From: Acanthosepion pharaonis
Lineage: Eukaryota; Mollusca; Cephalopoda; Sepiida; Sepiidae
DNA length: 64,000 nt
Reading direction: 5' to 3'
Assembly: GCA_903632075.3 (NCBI GenBank)
Contig: CAHIKZ030003516.1
Coordinates: 770,001 to 834,000 of the forward strand
Shown here: positions 33,829 through 45,969 of the stretch, piece by piece
Numbering within the stretch: position 1 is the stretch's first letter
Layout: each line of letters begins with the position of its first letter
Position numbers and translations under genes: made by a program
The notes under the pieces: model-generated
The model's database searches: none
What the model saw: the letters and a program-made list of their open reading frames with translations, nothing else
What the model was told of the DNA's origin: nothing

Positions 33829-34379
33829 TACAGGGTATTTCACAACTTTTGAAACAAAAAGATTGGGCACAAATCAAGGACCACAAATGATAGAGTAATG
33901 GAAATTACATTTATTGAAAGGTAAAAGGTTAACATTTAGTCTCAAACAAGCCAAAAATGTCAAGGGGGAGCCCTAGAGCATATCCTGCAGATGTCCACCG
34001 TTCAGTTGAAGGCACTGTTGATTACAAAGTTGTTAATAACATGTGTACATTCCTCCTGGGTGATCACTTGAATCTTCTCTGTGATGGCTGTCTTCAATGT
34101 ATCAATGGCAAGAGGGTTGCCCTGATAGATGTTGTTCTTGAGGAACACTCAGAGAAGAAATCTTTTTTCAGGTCAGGCAAGTGAGATACCCATTCCATTT
34201 CAGCTAGGTGGCTGATGAGACATTCCCAAAACTTTTCACAGAGCCATGCTATGGTAACATTAGCAATGTGAGGAGGAGCATCATCCTGCTGGAAACACTG
34301 TTCCTCATTGAGGTCCTCAGTCTCACCGATCTGAGAGGCTGCTGCTTTGTTTGTTTCAAAAATTGTGAAACGCCCTGTA
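33829..34379 (-). mobile_element. Mariner-like element with intact TIRs, deleted transposase
   Basis: Terminal inverted repeats of 27 bp (33829-33855 and 34353-34379) agree at 24 positions and begin tacagggtatttcacaac. The minus strand encodes a transposase scrap: CFQQDDAPPHIANVTIAWLC, then HLPDLKKDFF, the second catalytic Asp block of mariner/DDE_3 transposases (usually SPDL). At 551 bp it is far too short for a full transposase, and it is frame-broken. Confidence 0.82.
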
Positions 34380-35959
34380 TTTAGAAAATTAAACTTATAT
34401 AAAGTGGAGAACTCATTCCTTTTTTTTATAAAAATTAAATTCTTGGAGAAATGCATTTCTTTTAAAAATGCTAAAACCGCCTGTTCATTTGCTGAAGACA
34501 TTTTCCAAAATTACCTTTTGTACATAATTTTTTTAAAAATTTTACTTTTGATTCCATAAGCCAATTTTGTTCATGTTTCCTATAAGAAAAATTAAAATAG
34601 AAAAAAAAAAAAAAAAAAAAAAATTGTCAACTCATCATCATAAGCATTGATATTGTTCTTTGTGAATCACCAAAATGTGTGTCTACCTTGCAGTGTGTCC
34701 ACCGAATGAAATAAAGAACAAGTGTACATTGTGTGTTGTTTGAGTGACAGTGCAATCTGAATGGGGGAAATGGATGAGTTGAATTTGGTTGACTCTCAGG
34801 TGGGTAATAAAAAAAAAAAAATGATTCATTGCTTTTTATTCCAATATTATTTTTTGTCATCATTTTGTATCCATGATTTCATTACTGTTTTCAGTTTGAT
34901 AATTTCAAATAAATGATTCAATTTTTCAAAGGTTTTATTTTTTTAATTTTTTACCTCTCCCTCTCCCTCCATCCCTTTCTCTCTCTCTCTCTCTCTCTCT
35001 CGCCCTCGCCTCCCCCCCTCTCTTTCTTTTCTCTCACTTACATCATTGGAAGAAGCAGAGAGAAAACTATATTATATAAAGTGAAAGTGACAACAAAAGG
35101 GTCTAGGTGAGGAGCTGATATTCATTGAAACGATTTAGGAAATAACTTTTAAAAAAAGATGTGTAGTCCATTTTGCTATTGTTCAGATTTAAAAAAAAAC
35201 AAAAAAAAAAAACATTGTCTAATTTATAAATCATAACCAAAAATGAGACTAGAATTGGACATAATAAAAATTGCAGATTTGGGTGTTCAATGGGAAGAAA
35301 GGTTGAGAACCACTTCTTAGGCTGCCAGGCAACCCTAACCCACTTCTCAGGGCAATGAACTGTTACCGTCATTGACTAGAATGTCCTCAACTGGAGCAGT
35401 CACTATCTACTAAATGCAAGAGATGTCCAATAGCTATCACAATGACGGGAGCAATTGTGGCATCTGTACGCCTTACTTGCCAGTAAGGCATGCCAATGTC
35501 TCTCAAATCACATTCATATAATTTTAGGAAAAGAAAGAAATGGCAATAAATTGGTGGGGGGAATAAGAGGGGGCAATAAATTACCTAATCAAATCTGATG
35601 ACCAAAAAGAGTTTGCTGATTTAAAATCAGACAGACTGTAAAATTATATATGATAAAAGGAAAACTTATTTTATTCTCTGAGGGACTTAATCAAGGCAAA
35701 TCCAAGGATTTTATTTTGTAACAAGGATTTATAGACAAGAAGAAAAATGTTGGTTTTTCTAAATATTAACTTAGGAATGCTCGTAAATATTCATCAGGTT
35801 AGCTGAAAAGTCAGGCAAGTTATGGAAGACATGAAGTGACACAATTCAATAAATAATAAACAAGTAAATGATATTTTTTATGCAAATTTTTTATTTAAAT
35901 TATTTCAGCTTTTGGATTAATTTGTGTTATATATTTTGAATAACATGAAGTTAAGAACA
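34380..35959. other. Intergenic, no gene seen
   Basis: Poly-A at 34600-34622 and CT repeats at 34979-35030. No element was recognised. Confidence 0.6.
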
Positions 35960-36371
35960 GTATTTACATTAGTCGGACTATTGTCCTCATCTTTGTCCTC
36001 ATATTTGTCACAACGTTTCGGCCGTCTTCAGGTGGTTGGAATTTCGAACCGAACCCTTTATTTCGATCGCTGGGGTAGACTGTTCTAATTCCACGTGCCA
36101 TGTTTGATGGATGTCAGTTATCAGTTATCTCCTGCTAATTTTCCCTCTGAAAGTTCTCCACTGCCTTAACCAGGAATTGAACTCACCTTCTTTTGGGTCT
36201 GTCACTGGATTTAACCAACGCCTTTATCCACTGTGCCATGTGTCTTTGGGTATGAACTTCTGAGTATTATAAACCTAATGTTTTCAGCATCATTTTTACC
36301 AGTGCTCATATTGCAATTTTTTGCTGTTATCATTGCATGTCTTTACCAGAGTTCATATTGCAACTTTGTTA

Positions 36372-36695
36372 TCATTGCTTTTCTCTGGCACTCCTTATTA
36401 CTGGTTCCCATATTGTATTTATTTCTATGCTTGGTGGCTCAGGAGATTTTTTGTGGCCTAGCATATGTGCTGATTCCTTAAGTTTCTGAATTTTCCAATG
36501 GTGTTCCCTGTCTATGATCTCAACATGATCCCACAGGGGCGGTGATCTCCTTCTCTCTCCATATGTGGTCAGCCACGCCTGATTTTCTACTTCCCTCGCG
36601 TTACAGCTTTCTGGTGTTCTTGAAGCCTTACCTTGGGGGGTGGCCTGTCTCTCCTTTATATTCCTTTCCACAGCTGCATGGGATAACGTGCACAC
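36372..36695 (-). pseudogene. PLE GIY-YIG endonuclease region, C-terminal part
   Basis: Encodes ALWDHVEIIDREHHWKIQKL-like text (here PLWDHVEI, WKIQKLKESAHML), then SIEINTIWEPVIRS. This matches the C-terminal half of PLE GIY-YIG domains. The YIG start lies in another frame to its right. Confidence 0.75.
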
Positions 36696-36760
36696 AGTCT
36701 TTAGTCATGTTCCTCTCTATGGGGGGTCTCACTCGTGAGAGATACCTGCGAGAAGTGTTG

Positions 36761-37874
36761 TCACGCTTTTTTGAAGGTTGTCCTGATGTTATATGGACCG
36801 CAGATCCTTTGTATTTTCTCTGATAACCCCTTCACATAAGGCAGGCAGACTGTTTTCTGAGTGTTGTTGTCGTCCTCCTCCTCCTCCTCCTCTTGTACCC
36901 GCCTATCCCAGTTTTTGGGGGCTGCTGCCATGTACCCAGGGTAGTTGTTGCATTGTAGGGTACTACTTATACTGACCAATTCCTTATCTAACGTCTCTGG
37001 ATCGCCACTTATGACTTTTGCTCGGTGTTGTAAGCATCGGACGATCCCTTTCTTTACGCTGTATGGATGGTGGGAGTTGAAATTGAGGTACTGTCCGGTG
37101 AATGTTGGTTTACGGTATACGGATGTCTTGAACCCATTCTCTGTTAGAGATATTAGTACATCCAGGAATGGGAGTGAGTTGTTAATCTCTTTCTCCATTG
37201 TGAACTGTATCGAAGGTCTTATTGAGTTCACATGGTCCAGAAGAACCTGGACTTCTTCCTGATGTGGCCAGAGTATGAAAGTGTCATCTACGTACCCGTA
37301 ACCATATAGTTGGCTTTAGCGATATAGACTTTAATGCCATTTCTTCAAAGTATTCCATGTATATATTCGCCATTGCTGGTGATAATGGTGAGCCCATTGC
37401 TAAGCCCTCATCCTGTCGATATATGTGAGATCCCATTCGAAGTGTGTTGTTTGTGTACAGAAAGTCAACATCTCCATCAGATTATCTATTGGAATACTGG
37501 TCCGCTCCTCTAGGGAAGAGTCAGAGGTTAATCTATCTCTGACTACTGAGAGTGCCTCCTCGTGGGTACCTTGGTGAACAGACTCACCACGTCCAAGCTC
37601 ACCATCTGGTTGGATAGGATGGGAGCATCTTTGATTATTTCCACGAAGTGGGCGGAGTTTCAGACATATGAAGGAGACTTTCCGATCAATGGGTCAATTA
37701 TATCTACAAGGAAGCGACTCAGAGGGTGGCACACAGAGCCTTGGCAACTAACAATCGGCCTGAGTGGAATACCGTCTTTTTGAATCTTAGGGAGACCCGT
37801 ATATGTGAGGTAACTTGCTGTAACACTGCGATAACTGCCTATCGTCTTGGGTGCGAAGTGATCCTTGTTCTTGA
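36761..37874 (-). pseudogene. PLE reverse-transcriptase core
   Basis: The RT active-site YVDDTFIL is encoded at about 37275-37294. The downstream ORF 36761-37231 has FTMEKEINNSLPFLDVLIS, then VYRKPTFTGQYLNFNSHHP and GIVRCLQHRAKVI, all diagnostic for Penelope RT. The palm segment between 37231 and 37874 is broken by frameshifts. Confidence 0.9.
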
Positions 37875-38780
37875 TTAGGATCTGTGACAGTTTGCGTTCG
37901 TTTTCATAGTAGGATCTTTCTTCACTATGCTGTAGCTACCATTGCTAATGAGGTCTTCCAGTTTTCTTGTATAGTCCGATTTGTCCATCACTACAGTCGC
38001 ATTACCTTTGTCAGCCGGTAGTATGATGATGTTCTCATTCCTCTGTAGTGATTCAATCGCCAGTCTCTCCAGCTTTGTTATGTTAGACCTGGGCAGCTTG
38101 GCTCTCTCCAAGGCCTGTCTCACTTTCCATCTCATTTCATCCGCCTGAGCCTGAGGGATGTTCAAGGCCACCTCCTCTACTCTGGCAATGATGTCCAAGT
38201 ATGGCACCCCCCTGATGGTTGTGGCGAAGTTGAGACCCTTATTCAATACTGACTCCTCAGAGGCACTCAGCTGATATTGGCTGATGTTGACTACTGCTTT
38301 CACTGGTGGGTGATGGACCTTGTCGTCACCTTCTGATCTTTCAATCTATTTAATTTTTGCACTTGGCGAGCCTTGACTACATCAAATTCATGTCTGAAGG
38401 ATTTATCCAGGTCATTTTTGGATCCTTCTCTGGTCTTCTTCATTGGTAATTCTGTTGAAGAGATCCTCAAGCGTCTGGGAGATATGAGCATGTACTCGAT
38501 GTTTCATCCAACGGTTGTACTGGATTCTCTCTCGGACAAGGGCATGTCCTGCTTTCTCTGCGACCCGACGAGCTCTCCTTGAATTGATAGGAAGTCTTGG
38601 TGCCAAGCCTGAAGGGATGAGTTGTAGATCTCTGCATCGGTGTAGGAATGTCAGATGGTTCGATATTCGTGCCAGTTTTTGGTAGAATTTCTCAATTTGT
38701 CTCCATATTTTTGGTAACGTTGTGACAAATATGGCGACAAAGATGAGGACAATAGTCCGACTAATGTAAATACTGTACAT
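37875..38780 (-). pseudogene. PLE polyprotein N-terminal part
   Basis: Three overlapping frames. 38412-38780 holds RDLQLIPSGLAPRLPINS; 38300-38491 is a short bridge; 37875-38303 holds LNKGLNFATTIRGVPYLDII, then NIIILPADKGNATVVMDKSD. The last phrase (ADKGNATVV) is a PLE hallmark before the RT palm. The frame changes show indels. Confidence 0.85.
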
Positions 38781-39424
38781 AATACCTCATCTCAGAAATA
38801 TAGACAAACTATGAAGTTAAGAAATTTAACCTCTTTAATTTTTTAACATTTTTGTAGTCATGTATGTTGGCTTCGGAAGGGAGTAATTCTTTCAGGAATG
38901 GAGATATTTGAAAAAAAATCCAGGTGCAAATTTATATTTTGATAAAATTCACTTGAAGGAGATTCTCAAGAGTGCCACTAAATTATTTTCTCTTTTTAAT
39001 AAATGGTATTCTTTAGCTCAAAGTTCTGGTTGAATTTATTTCCATGTATTATGTATTTGGTAAATTATGTTTGGGTTCATGCATACATTTTTTTTTTTTT
39101 TTTTTTTTAATTCTGTAATTTTCAGCAATGTAATGTGAGGAACAGTTTTGGTATTTATTTTATATATCTGCTTCAGAATTATTGTTATAGGTTTATTTGG
39201 TTCTGATCACATCCATAATAATTTTGGATGTGGTTGTAATTATTTTGATGTTGTTTAGATGGGACATTGGATGTTATGAAGTTAGTGAGTAATATTAGTA
39301 GTAGCATTCAAGTTTGTTGTTAATGTTACCTTTTTTGCAGTCATATATTTTATAGCATTGTGGATGAAATAATAAGAATATGAGAGGTTTTTGAAAATGT
39401 TTTCTATGTATATTTCTTCTTTGG
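38774..39424. other. Intergenic, nothing recognised
   Basis: AT-rich, with a T tract at 39089-39108. Confidence 0.6.
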
Positions 39425-40330
39425 GTAAGTATTAGGGGCTGCAGATTCTTAGTGCTCTGAAATAGAATCCTATAATTATTTCCAATTTGATCTTACAGTG
39501 ATGGGAATAAAAATTGAACAGGTCATTCTTCTTGGTAGCTTTTCTGTAAACCTCAAACTGAAGTTCATTATTCCTGTGCAGCATATCTAGGAAGGATAAA
39601 GTGTTGTTAGACTCGAAGGTAAAATCTTTTGTAGGTTTGACATTATTAAGTTTGTTGACAAGATCGGATATAATTATATCTTGTGGATATATTAGTATGT
39701 ATCTGAAACAAGAATTTTGTGGTAAAATATTTTTGAAAGGACCACTTTCCAGAAATTCCAAAAATAGACGAGCCAAAATGACATGAAGAAGAGACCCCAT
39801 TGGTAAACCAAATTTTTGTCTATAAAAAAATTATCAATGCTGAAAAACATTTATTAGTGATTAAATGTACAAATAGGTAATTTTTTTTTTTTTGTCTTAG
39901 TTAAGTGTGTTTTAGTAAATTTAAATATTTCTTTATAGGAACATTTGTGTATAAAGATTTTATATCACACCTAGTTTATATATTTGTTTTTGATGTCTGT
40001 TTTTTTAATTTATATAAAGATCACCAAAGTTTTTATGTGAGGAGCTGTACCAGGAAGTGGAGTTAAAATTTTGGTTAATGTGCAGGCTAGTTTGTGTGGG
40101 GTGGGGTGGGGTGGGGTTAGGCACTGCCCATTTCTGATATAATGGATTTCAGCAGGATATCTGGTTTAAGTATTTTTGGTAATCTGTAAAGTGTGGGTGT
40201 TTTTGGAGTGGTGATGAGTTTTTGCCAGGAATCATCTTCATTTTTTTAATGACTTCCTGATTTCATTTTTAAATTTGTTTCTTGTATCCATTTATTGCTT
40301 TTATTGTCATCTAGGAAGTATTTCATTTTT
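39425..40330 (-). mobile_element. Second, older Penelope-like RT remnant
   Basis: Minus-strand translation from about 40330 leftward gives LYRLPKILKPDILLKSIISE (the PLE GLPKIHKP block). CDIKSLYTNVPIKKYL follows, and then the open piece 39432-39800. That piece has MGSLLHVILARLFLEFLE, TLSFLDM and FEVYRKATKKNDLFNF with YSHH. Many stops are present. It belongs to a family distinct from the element at 35960. Confidence 0.8.
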
Positions 40331-40399
40331 TTTTTTTTTTACATAAATGCATTTGTCCGAATGATATTACAGCTTTGTACAATTAATTTCTTCCACAAA

Positions 40400-40760
40400 A
40401 AAAAAAAAATGAATGAAAATTAATTTTAATTATTTAACATACAAAATACTCTCACTATTTTAAAAACAATGTAATGATTAAAATATGAAATACTTATTTA
40501 ATGAAAATGCAATAATTTTTTGGGGCTTTTTTTTTTTTTTTGCATATCTTTAAGTTTTTATATATATACAAGAATCCAGTTTCAAGTTTTCCCTGCATTT
40601 GCAAGGACTATAAACAAATTACAAGGCCAAATGCTTCAAAAAAGTTGAAATTTGGTTTCAAAAAGAACTATTTACACATGACCAGTTGCATGCCCAAGAG
40701 TAAGAAATCCTAAGAAATTCATTCTTCACTGTTAAAAAGGAAAAAAATTTCTTAAAGAAG
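40400..40760 (+). mobile_element. Helitron-type (Pif1) helicase remnant, second copy
   Basis: Homologous to 10705-10990 in the opposite orientation. On the plus strand it reads FARTINKLQGQMLQKVEIWF in two frames, followed by LFTHDQLHAQE-like text: helicase motifs V and VI. Stops show it is dead. Confidence 0.65.
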
Positions 40761-41264
40761 TACAATGTAATTAAAGAAATTATTAAACTGCAAAGTTAGG
40801 TTGTTGTCAAAGTATTTTTCTAAACAAATCAGCTTATTCAAATTTCATCGATTGGTTTGCAAAATTGAATGAGACGTAGTTTGTAAATCTTGGCAAAAGA
40901 TTTTAGCAATAACTTCAACAATATTAAAAGAGACAATTCTCTTATTAAATAATCCAGAGGATTAAAGTGCTTTAGAATTAGCGCAGGTCAGGTGATTCAT
41001 TGCAATCTTAGATTTTCAGTTTAAATTTTTTTTTTTTTTTTTTAAATATTCAGTGGCTCAGATTCTGTTTTTGATTCTCAAAAAAAAAAAAAAAAAATGT
41101 CCACATGATATCTCAATGTGTATTTGTGAGCATTTGTCTATATTCCTGAGGTTCACATTTCAGTTGTACACTCTGGCCTTCTTGAACAAAAAAATCTTTT
41201 GATGGAAGTGCTCTGGATGTCTAAAAACAAAACAAAAACATTGCATCTAAGTCAAAACTGATAT
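40761..41264. other. Intergenic, nothing recognised
   Basis: T and A tracts at 41025-41043 and 41080-41097 only. Confidence 0.55.
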
Positions 41265-41850
41265 AAGTTTATGCTGCAGATTTTTCTGAGAGGCCCTTTA
41301 CATCCTTCCATCAACATGGCTCATGATAACCTTCAGGAGAGGAACTCGTGCCTTATTTTACATATCTATAAGTCTACCATTTGTCCTTGCATTGAATATT
41401 GTTGTCACATCTGGTCTGGTGCTCCTGCTATATATTTAGAGATTCTTGATAAAATCCAAAGAATCTGCAATGTTAATTGGCATCTCAGCTTCAGTCTCTT
41501 TCCCATCACTGTAAAGACGCATCCCAGTCATGCATACTTTCTTGGTAATTTCATGGACTTGTCACTATGGTAACTAGACTTTGCAAATTTAAGTGCAGTA
41601 CCAGATTTGCAACAAGGTGTCATCAATTTACAGCCAAATTGGCTAGATGTAATTATAATTTCTTTGCTAACAGTTTCATTTCTCACACTTCTTGATTGTG
41701 GAACTCTCTTCTGGCTTTATGCTTTCTGGTCAATTTTGATATTCAAAAATTTAAATCCAGTGACAATTGTTAATTACTGTCTTCCTGATTACTCTTCTAT
41801 TGTTCTTCCTCTTTAATAACATTTCAATTTTCTTTCAGCAATTCTTTGTG
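41265..41850 (+). mobile_element. Jockey-type LINE ORF2 3' part
   Basis: Open piece 41271-41573 with IYKSTICPCIEYCCHIWSGA, followed by APAIYLEILDKIQRICN. A second piece follows with the LWNS-type C-terminal text in a decayed form. These are signatures of the region after the RT thumb in Jockey/RTE-like elements. Confidence 0.75.
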
Positions 41851-42356
41851 TTTTAGCAGCTTGTTTGGGGTAAATTTGATTTAAAAATGGCATACAAGAA
41901 GTCTCACACAAAATATGGTAACTTTAACTAAACAAAACTCTGGCAAAAGTAACAAAATTACTCCATTTGATTCTGACCATACCTGCCACATCTGCTTCCT
42001 GCGAAGGATTGTTTTCTTCCATTAAAGTGAGTAAATAATTATATAAGATCTTCTCAAAGTGAAGAGAGATGGAGTAATTTTAAGTTTTATTATTTTCTCA
42101 GTTTTCACTTGTCACTAATAATGGTCACCATGGCAGGGCCTATTGCAAGAGTATTACTAATGGAGGGGACAGTAAGTTGTGTGGAGAGGGCCATAATGCC
42201 CAAAGTATGACCTGTTGGTAGAAGTACATTTTCTTGCATTAAAATTAGTTGTGGAGGATGGGGCAGTAATTTTCTGGGGGAGGCTCCGCTACTCCACTTT
42301 CTGCCTTGGGGATTAGCCTCCATAACCTGGTTTCCAAGTCACCCTTTGCCACTGAG

Positions 42357-42361
<5 letters not shown>

Positions 42362-42407
<46 letters not shown>
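42362..42407. repeat. (TA)n microsatellite
   Basis: About 46 bp of pure TA. Confidence 0.97.
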
Positions 42408-42412
<5 letters not shown>

Positions 42413-42548
42413 GGAAGTGGTTAAAGTTTTTCCAATAAAAGAAAAGTATATATGTTTTAAAGAGAAGAGAGAAACCACAAACGTTTTTGGTTATAATGTG
42501 GATTTAAAAAAAAAAAAAATTATATTTTATTTTCCAGGGAAAATAAAG

Positions 42549-42569
<21 letters not shown>

Positions 42570-42589
<20 letters not shown>

Positions 42590-43020
42590 CCGTGTATGTT
42601 TGATTAAATACTTTAGACATGTTATGTTTGTTTATTTTAGCTTTAATCCTTTCAAGTTCATGAATTAATTTTTTGGTGGCTGTAGAAAATTGGTTAAGAA
42701 AAATTCCCAAATTTTCTTTCAAATAATTTTTATTTTTCCCCAAGTACTTTCAAGCTCATCTGAGACCGCCTTCAAGGATTGCATATCTATGCATAAACTC
42801 AAAATTTTTTTTTTTTTTTTTTTTTTAACCTCTATGCAAGGGAGGTAATTTGATTTTTTTTTTTTTTTTTTTTTTCTACAGTCACCAAGAAATTAATTTG
42901 TGGACTTGAAAGGATTAAAACTAAAATAAGTAGACATAACACATCTAAATTATTTAACCAAATATGCTTGAATAAAAATATGCTGCCTAAATACAGACAC
43001 ACACACACACACACACACCT
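42570..43020. mobile_element. Inverted-repeat element flanked by TG/AC tracts
   Basis: The left arm (about 42590-42685) and right arm (about 42877-42975) are inverted copies around an ctttaatcctttcaagttc core. TG repeats bound it on the left and AC repeats on the right, themselves complementary. The loop holds two poly-T tracts. It is a fold-back or MITE-like unit of unknown family. Confidence 0.65.
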
Positions 43021-43289
43021 ATATATGAATTCAGAAAAATTACTTTGACTCCCATGATTACTGGCAGCTCTGTAATTATGTATTAAATAAAATTAAGTTT
43101 TCTGTTCTTCCACTCCCATGAATTTGAAGTGTTGCCATTTTCTGCTGATAAAGCTGAATGTTTCATTCATAAATTCTCCTTAATCTCTCTTTTGGAGTGT
43201 CCTTGCCTGACTTCCCACTTAGAACTGAGTCTCTGTTGAGTGATAAGCATATATAACCCCCTTCTATGGTTTCTGATATCATCTCTAAT

Positions 43290-43800
43290 CCAGTTCCTCC
43301 ACAATGCATGAGGATCTGATTGTATCCCTGTAATAGTTCTTAAGAAGATTGCTCTTGAACTGACTCCTGTCCTCTCTAAACTGTATGACAAATGCCTCAC
43401 TGCTTCTTGCTTATTGGAAATTCCCATCTGTTGTTCCAGGTTTTGAGAACTCGTGAACTGTCCGACCTTTCCAACTATTGACCTCTTAACCTTATACCTC
43501 CTCTTGGTAAACTACTAGAGAGCGTAATCAATGCTGAATTGGTTAAGCATTTCACATCGCAGGGCCTTCTATCTAGCTTCAGATAATGGTGAAGATTGAG
43601 CGTGTTCAACAGGGTTTGGCATAAAGGTCTTCCTCCAAACAATTTTTGAACTGATTCAGTATTTTCTTACAAAATCATGAATTGAAAGTTATCCTTCTAG
43701 ATCCATTTGTACTAATGCCATTGTTTCCCAGGGCTCTATCCTTGGTCCGAATTTGTTTTTAATTTTCATTAAAGACTTTCCCAATGGCATCAGTTCTCAA
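43290..43800 (+). mobile_element. Jockey-type LINE reverse-transcriptase fragment
   Basis: Frames contain SPDGIPVIVLKKIALELTPV (RT motif 1 region) and SQGSILGPNLFLIFIKDFPN (the QGS-LGP-LF motif). Stops and frameshifts are present. It is separated from its 3' part (44110-45150) by the SINE at 43806. Confidence 0.8.
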
Positions 43801-43805
43801 TTTGG

Positions 43806-44095
43806 TAAGGCATGGTGGAGTAATGGATAGTGTCTTGGATTGAGGAATTGGAGAGCTGAGTTCAAATTCCAGTTGAATCCATTACATTCACTTATGTGCT
43901 AATACTCTTGGGAAAGGTATGAATCCTCTTCTCCCCACCCCCAGATATGGGTAAATAGCAGGACAGCCCAGGATGGCAACTGGTCTATCGCAGAAAGAAA
44001 CGGCAACCTACTGCTTGGGGGAGAATCTGCCTCATCAGTTATGTATTGAAAGTTACATGATCGCCTAAGCGTGTATCACACATCGCACATGACTA
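43806..44095 (+). mobile_element. tRNA-headed SINE, family B, inserted in LINE
   Basis: The head is tggtggagtaatggatag (A box) with gagttcaaattcc (B box). The body includes ggaaaggtatgaatcctc, atgggtaaatagcaggaca, tggcaactggtctatcgcag and a gatcgcctaagcgtgtatca tail. A close copy is at 58680-58965. A tail fragment is at 50805-50850. Confidence 0.82.
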
Positions 44096-44109
44096 ACTGA
44101 TGACACAAC

Positions 44110-45150
44110 CATATCAATAGTAAGTGTGATCAGTTCAATAAGGTAGCTGTTGTTAACTGGAGCAGTGAATGGCTTGATAATTTTGATGCCTCCAAAATTA
44201 AACTGTGGTATATTAATCATCTGAGAAACCTGTTTCTGCCTTCCATCAGAGCGACTCATTGTGTCGTCTTGGGCTAACATTCTCAGCTGATATGAAATGA
44301 AAAAAGACCATATTGAATCCATTGCTAAGTCAGCTGCTAAGAAAGTTGGTTCATTGTGTTGTGCTAGACAATTTTTCTTTCCTGAATCTATCTTGTATAT
44401 AAGTTTCCCATTTGTTCAGGCTTTGAATATTGCTACCACATATGGTCTAGTGCAAGAGCACCAGATCACATGGGCCAGCCATATTCATCCTTGATAAAAT
44501 CCAAAGAATCAGCAATATTATTAGTCCTGATCTGGCCTCTCAGCTTCAGTCACTTTCCCACCATTGTAAAATTGCTTTTCTGGACCTCTTTTATAAATAC
44601 TTTTATGGTAAAACAAATTCTTTGCTATGGTGTCTAGACTCTATGAATTTAAGTGCAGTGCTAAGCTGGTGATGAGGTTTCATCAATTGACATTCGATTT
44701 GGTTAGATGTCCCCGTAAATTCCATTCTAACAATTTCTTTATTCACTCAAGCATGTTCAACAGGGTTTGGCATACAAGTCTTCTTCCAGACACACTTTTG
44801 AACTGATCCAGCCTTTCTTATCAAATCATGGATTGAAAGTTATCCTTCTAAGATCCTTTTCTGCTAATGCTCTATCCTTGGTCTGAATTTGGTTAGATGT
44901 ATCCATAAATTCCAAGCTAAAAATTTCTTTTCTCACTCACGGAACTCTCTTCTGGCTCCATGCTTTCCAGCCAAATTTGATCTTCAAAAATTTAAATCCA
45001 ATGTCAATTGTTATCTACAAACTTCTTGATTCCTCATCTTTTTATTGTTCTCACTCCTTAATGAGGTTTCTCTTTTCGTATTCTTCCACACTCAGTGACC
45101 CCTTTTGTCTTTGTGGCTTTACTGCTTTGCACGGGGTAAAATGATTTTAA
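44110..45150 (+). mobile_element. Jockey-type LINE 3' part with internal duplication
   Basis: It carries the SAAKKVGSLC block, an EYCYHIWSS-like block and a GTLFW-like end, all heavily decayed. A segment gcatgttcaacagggtttggc, also seen at 43598, recurs at 44749. This suggests internal duplication or a second copy. Confidence 0.7.
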
Positions 45151-45371
45151 AAAAAAAAAAAATTAGAATAAAACCTAAACATATGAAAGTGATTTATACA
45201 TTTTCTTTGTTCTTGAGATTTTACAACAAAAATAAAATAATTTATTGGAATGGTTGGCAAAACATCAGCTAATTGCCATTGATTCAAACTTTATAAAATG
45301 GTAAATAAGAATTTCTTTAAAGTTGGTCCACACATTTTAATAAATTAGTAAATGTTTATAAATTTATGAAT

Positions 45372-45438
45372 AAAAATGAAAAGAGATTTACACATTTTTG
45401 ACGGGCCGTCAAGAATGTGTAAATTTCTTTTCATTTTT
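45372..45438. repeat. Near-perfect 67-bp palindrome
   Basis: The arms pair about a single central G at 45405 (ttgacgg|g|ccgtcaa) with two or three mismatches over 33 bp. It lies in an otherwise featureless AT-rich stretch. Confidence 0.85.
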
Positions 45439-45525
45439 CATTTCAACCTTTGGAAGTAAAGTCTGATGATCCAGAGCCCTTTTAAAGGGCTGTGGTGAAG
45501 AACCTTAAAGTGGTCTGTTTTTATT

Positions 45526-45571
<46 letters not shown>

Positions 45572-45668
45572 TTTGGTATATAATCCAAGTGAATCCTAAT
45601 ATAAAATATTACAACTGATCCACAAAAAGAACTCAATGTATTTATCATAACAGAGAATACAACTTACA

Positions 45669-45804
45669 TAGAATAGAAATCAAAATTTACCTCATTCGAA
45701 TAGCTATTTCTGCCAACAGGATTTGTTGCATATCTCTGAGTTGACAAAGCCGACAAATACTGTTGGCAGAAATAGCTATTCGAATGAGGTAAATCTGGAT
45801 CTCT

Positions 45805-45810
<6 letters not shown>
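45669..45810. repeat. 50-bp inverted-repeat fold-back upstream of a PLE remnant
   Basis: Arms 45669-45718 and 45761-45810 match at 47 of 50 positions (core cattcgaatagctatttc). TA microsatellites lie on both outer sides. It lies about 200 bp before the PLE at 45970 in the same unit of repeats, so it may be a pair of PLE terminal repeats. Confidence 0.85.
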
Positions 45811-45840
<30 letters not shown>

Positions 45841-45969
45841 TGGTAAATATACACATACATATGCAAAATATATAAATACATAGGTGCATACACATACATG
45901 TATATTTTTTGAATAAAAAATTCCAAGAGGATAGAATCCAGGTAGAACTCAATGGAAGTTTTGATGTAC

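Larger units (their letters stand above)
35960..38773 (-). mobile_element. Penelope-like element with inverted terminal repeats, nearly complete
   Basis: The 58-bp ends (35960-36017 and 38716-38773) are inverted copies differing at two positions. The minus strand carries, in order, an N-terminal region, the PLE RT with YVDD (37283-37294), and a GIY-YIG-type C-terminal part. It is broken into several frames by small indels and stops, so probably inactive but young. PLEs reverse-transcribe their RNA; the GIY-YIG nuclease cuts the target. A tRNA-like segment lies inside the left end (about 36165-36240). Confidence 0.9.
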
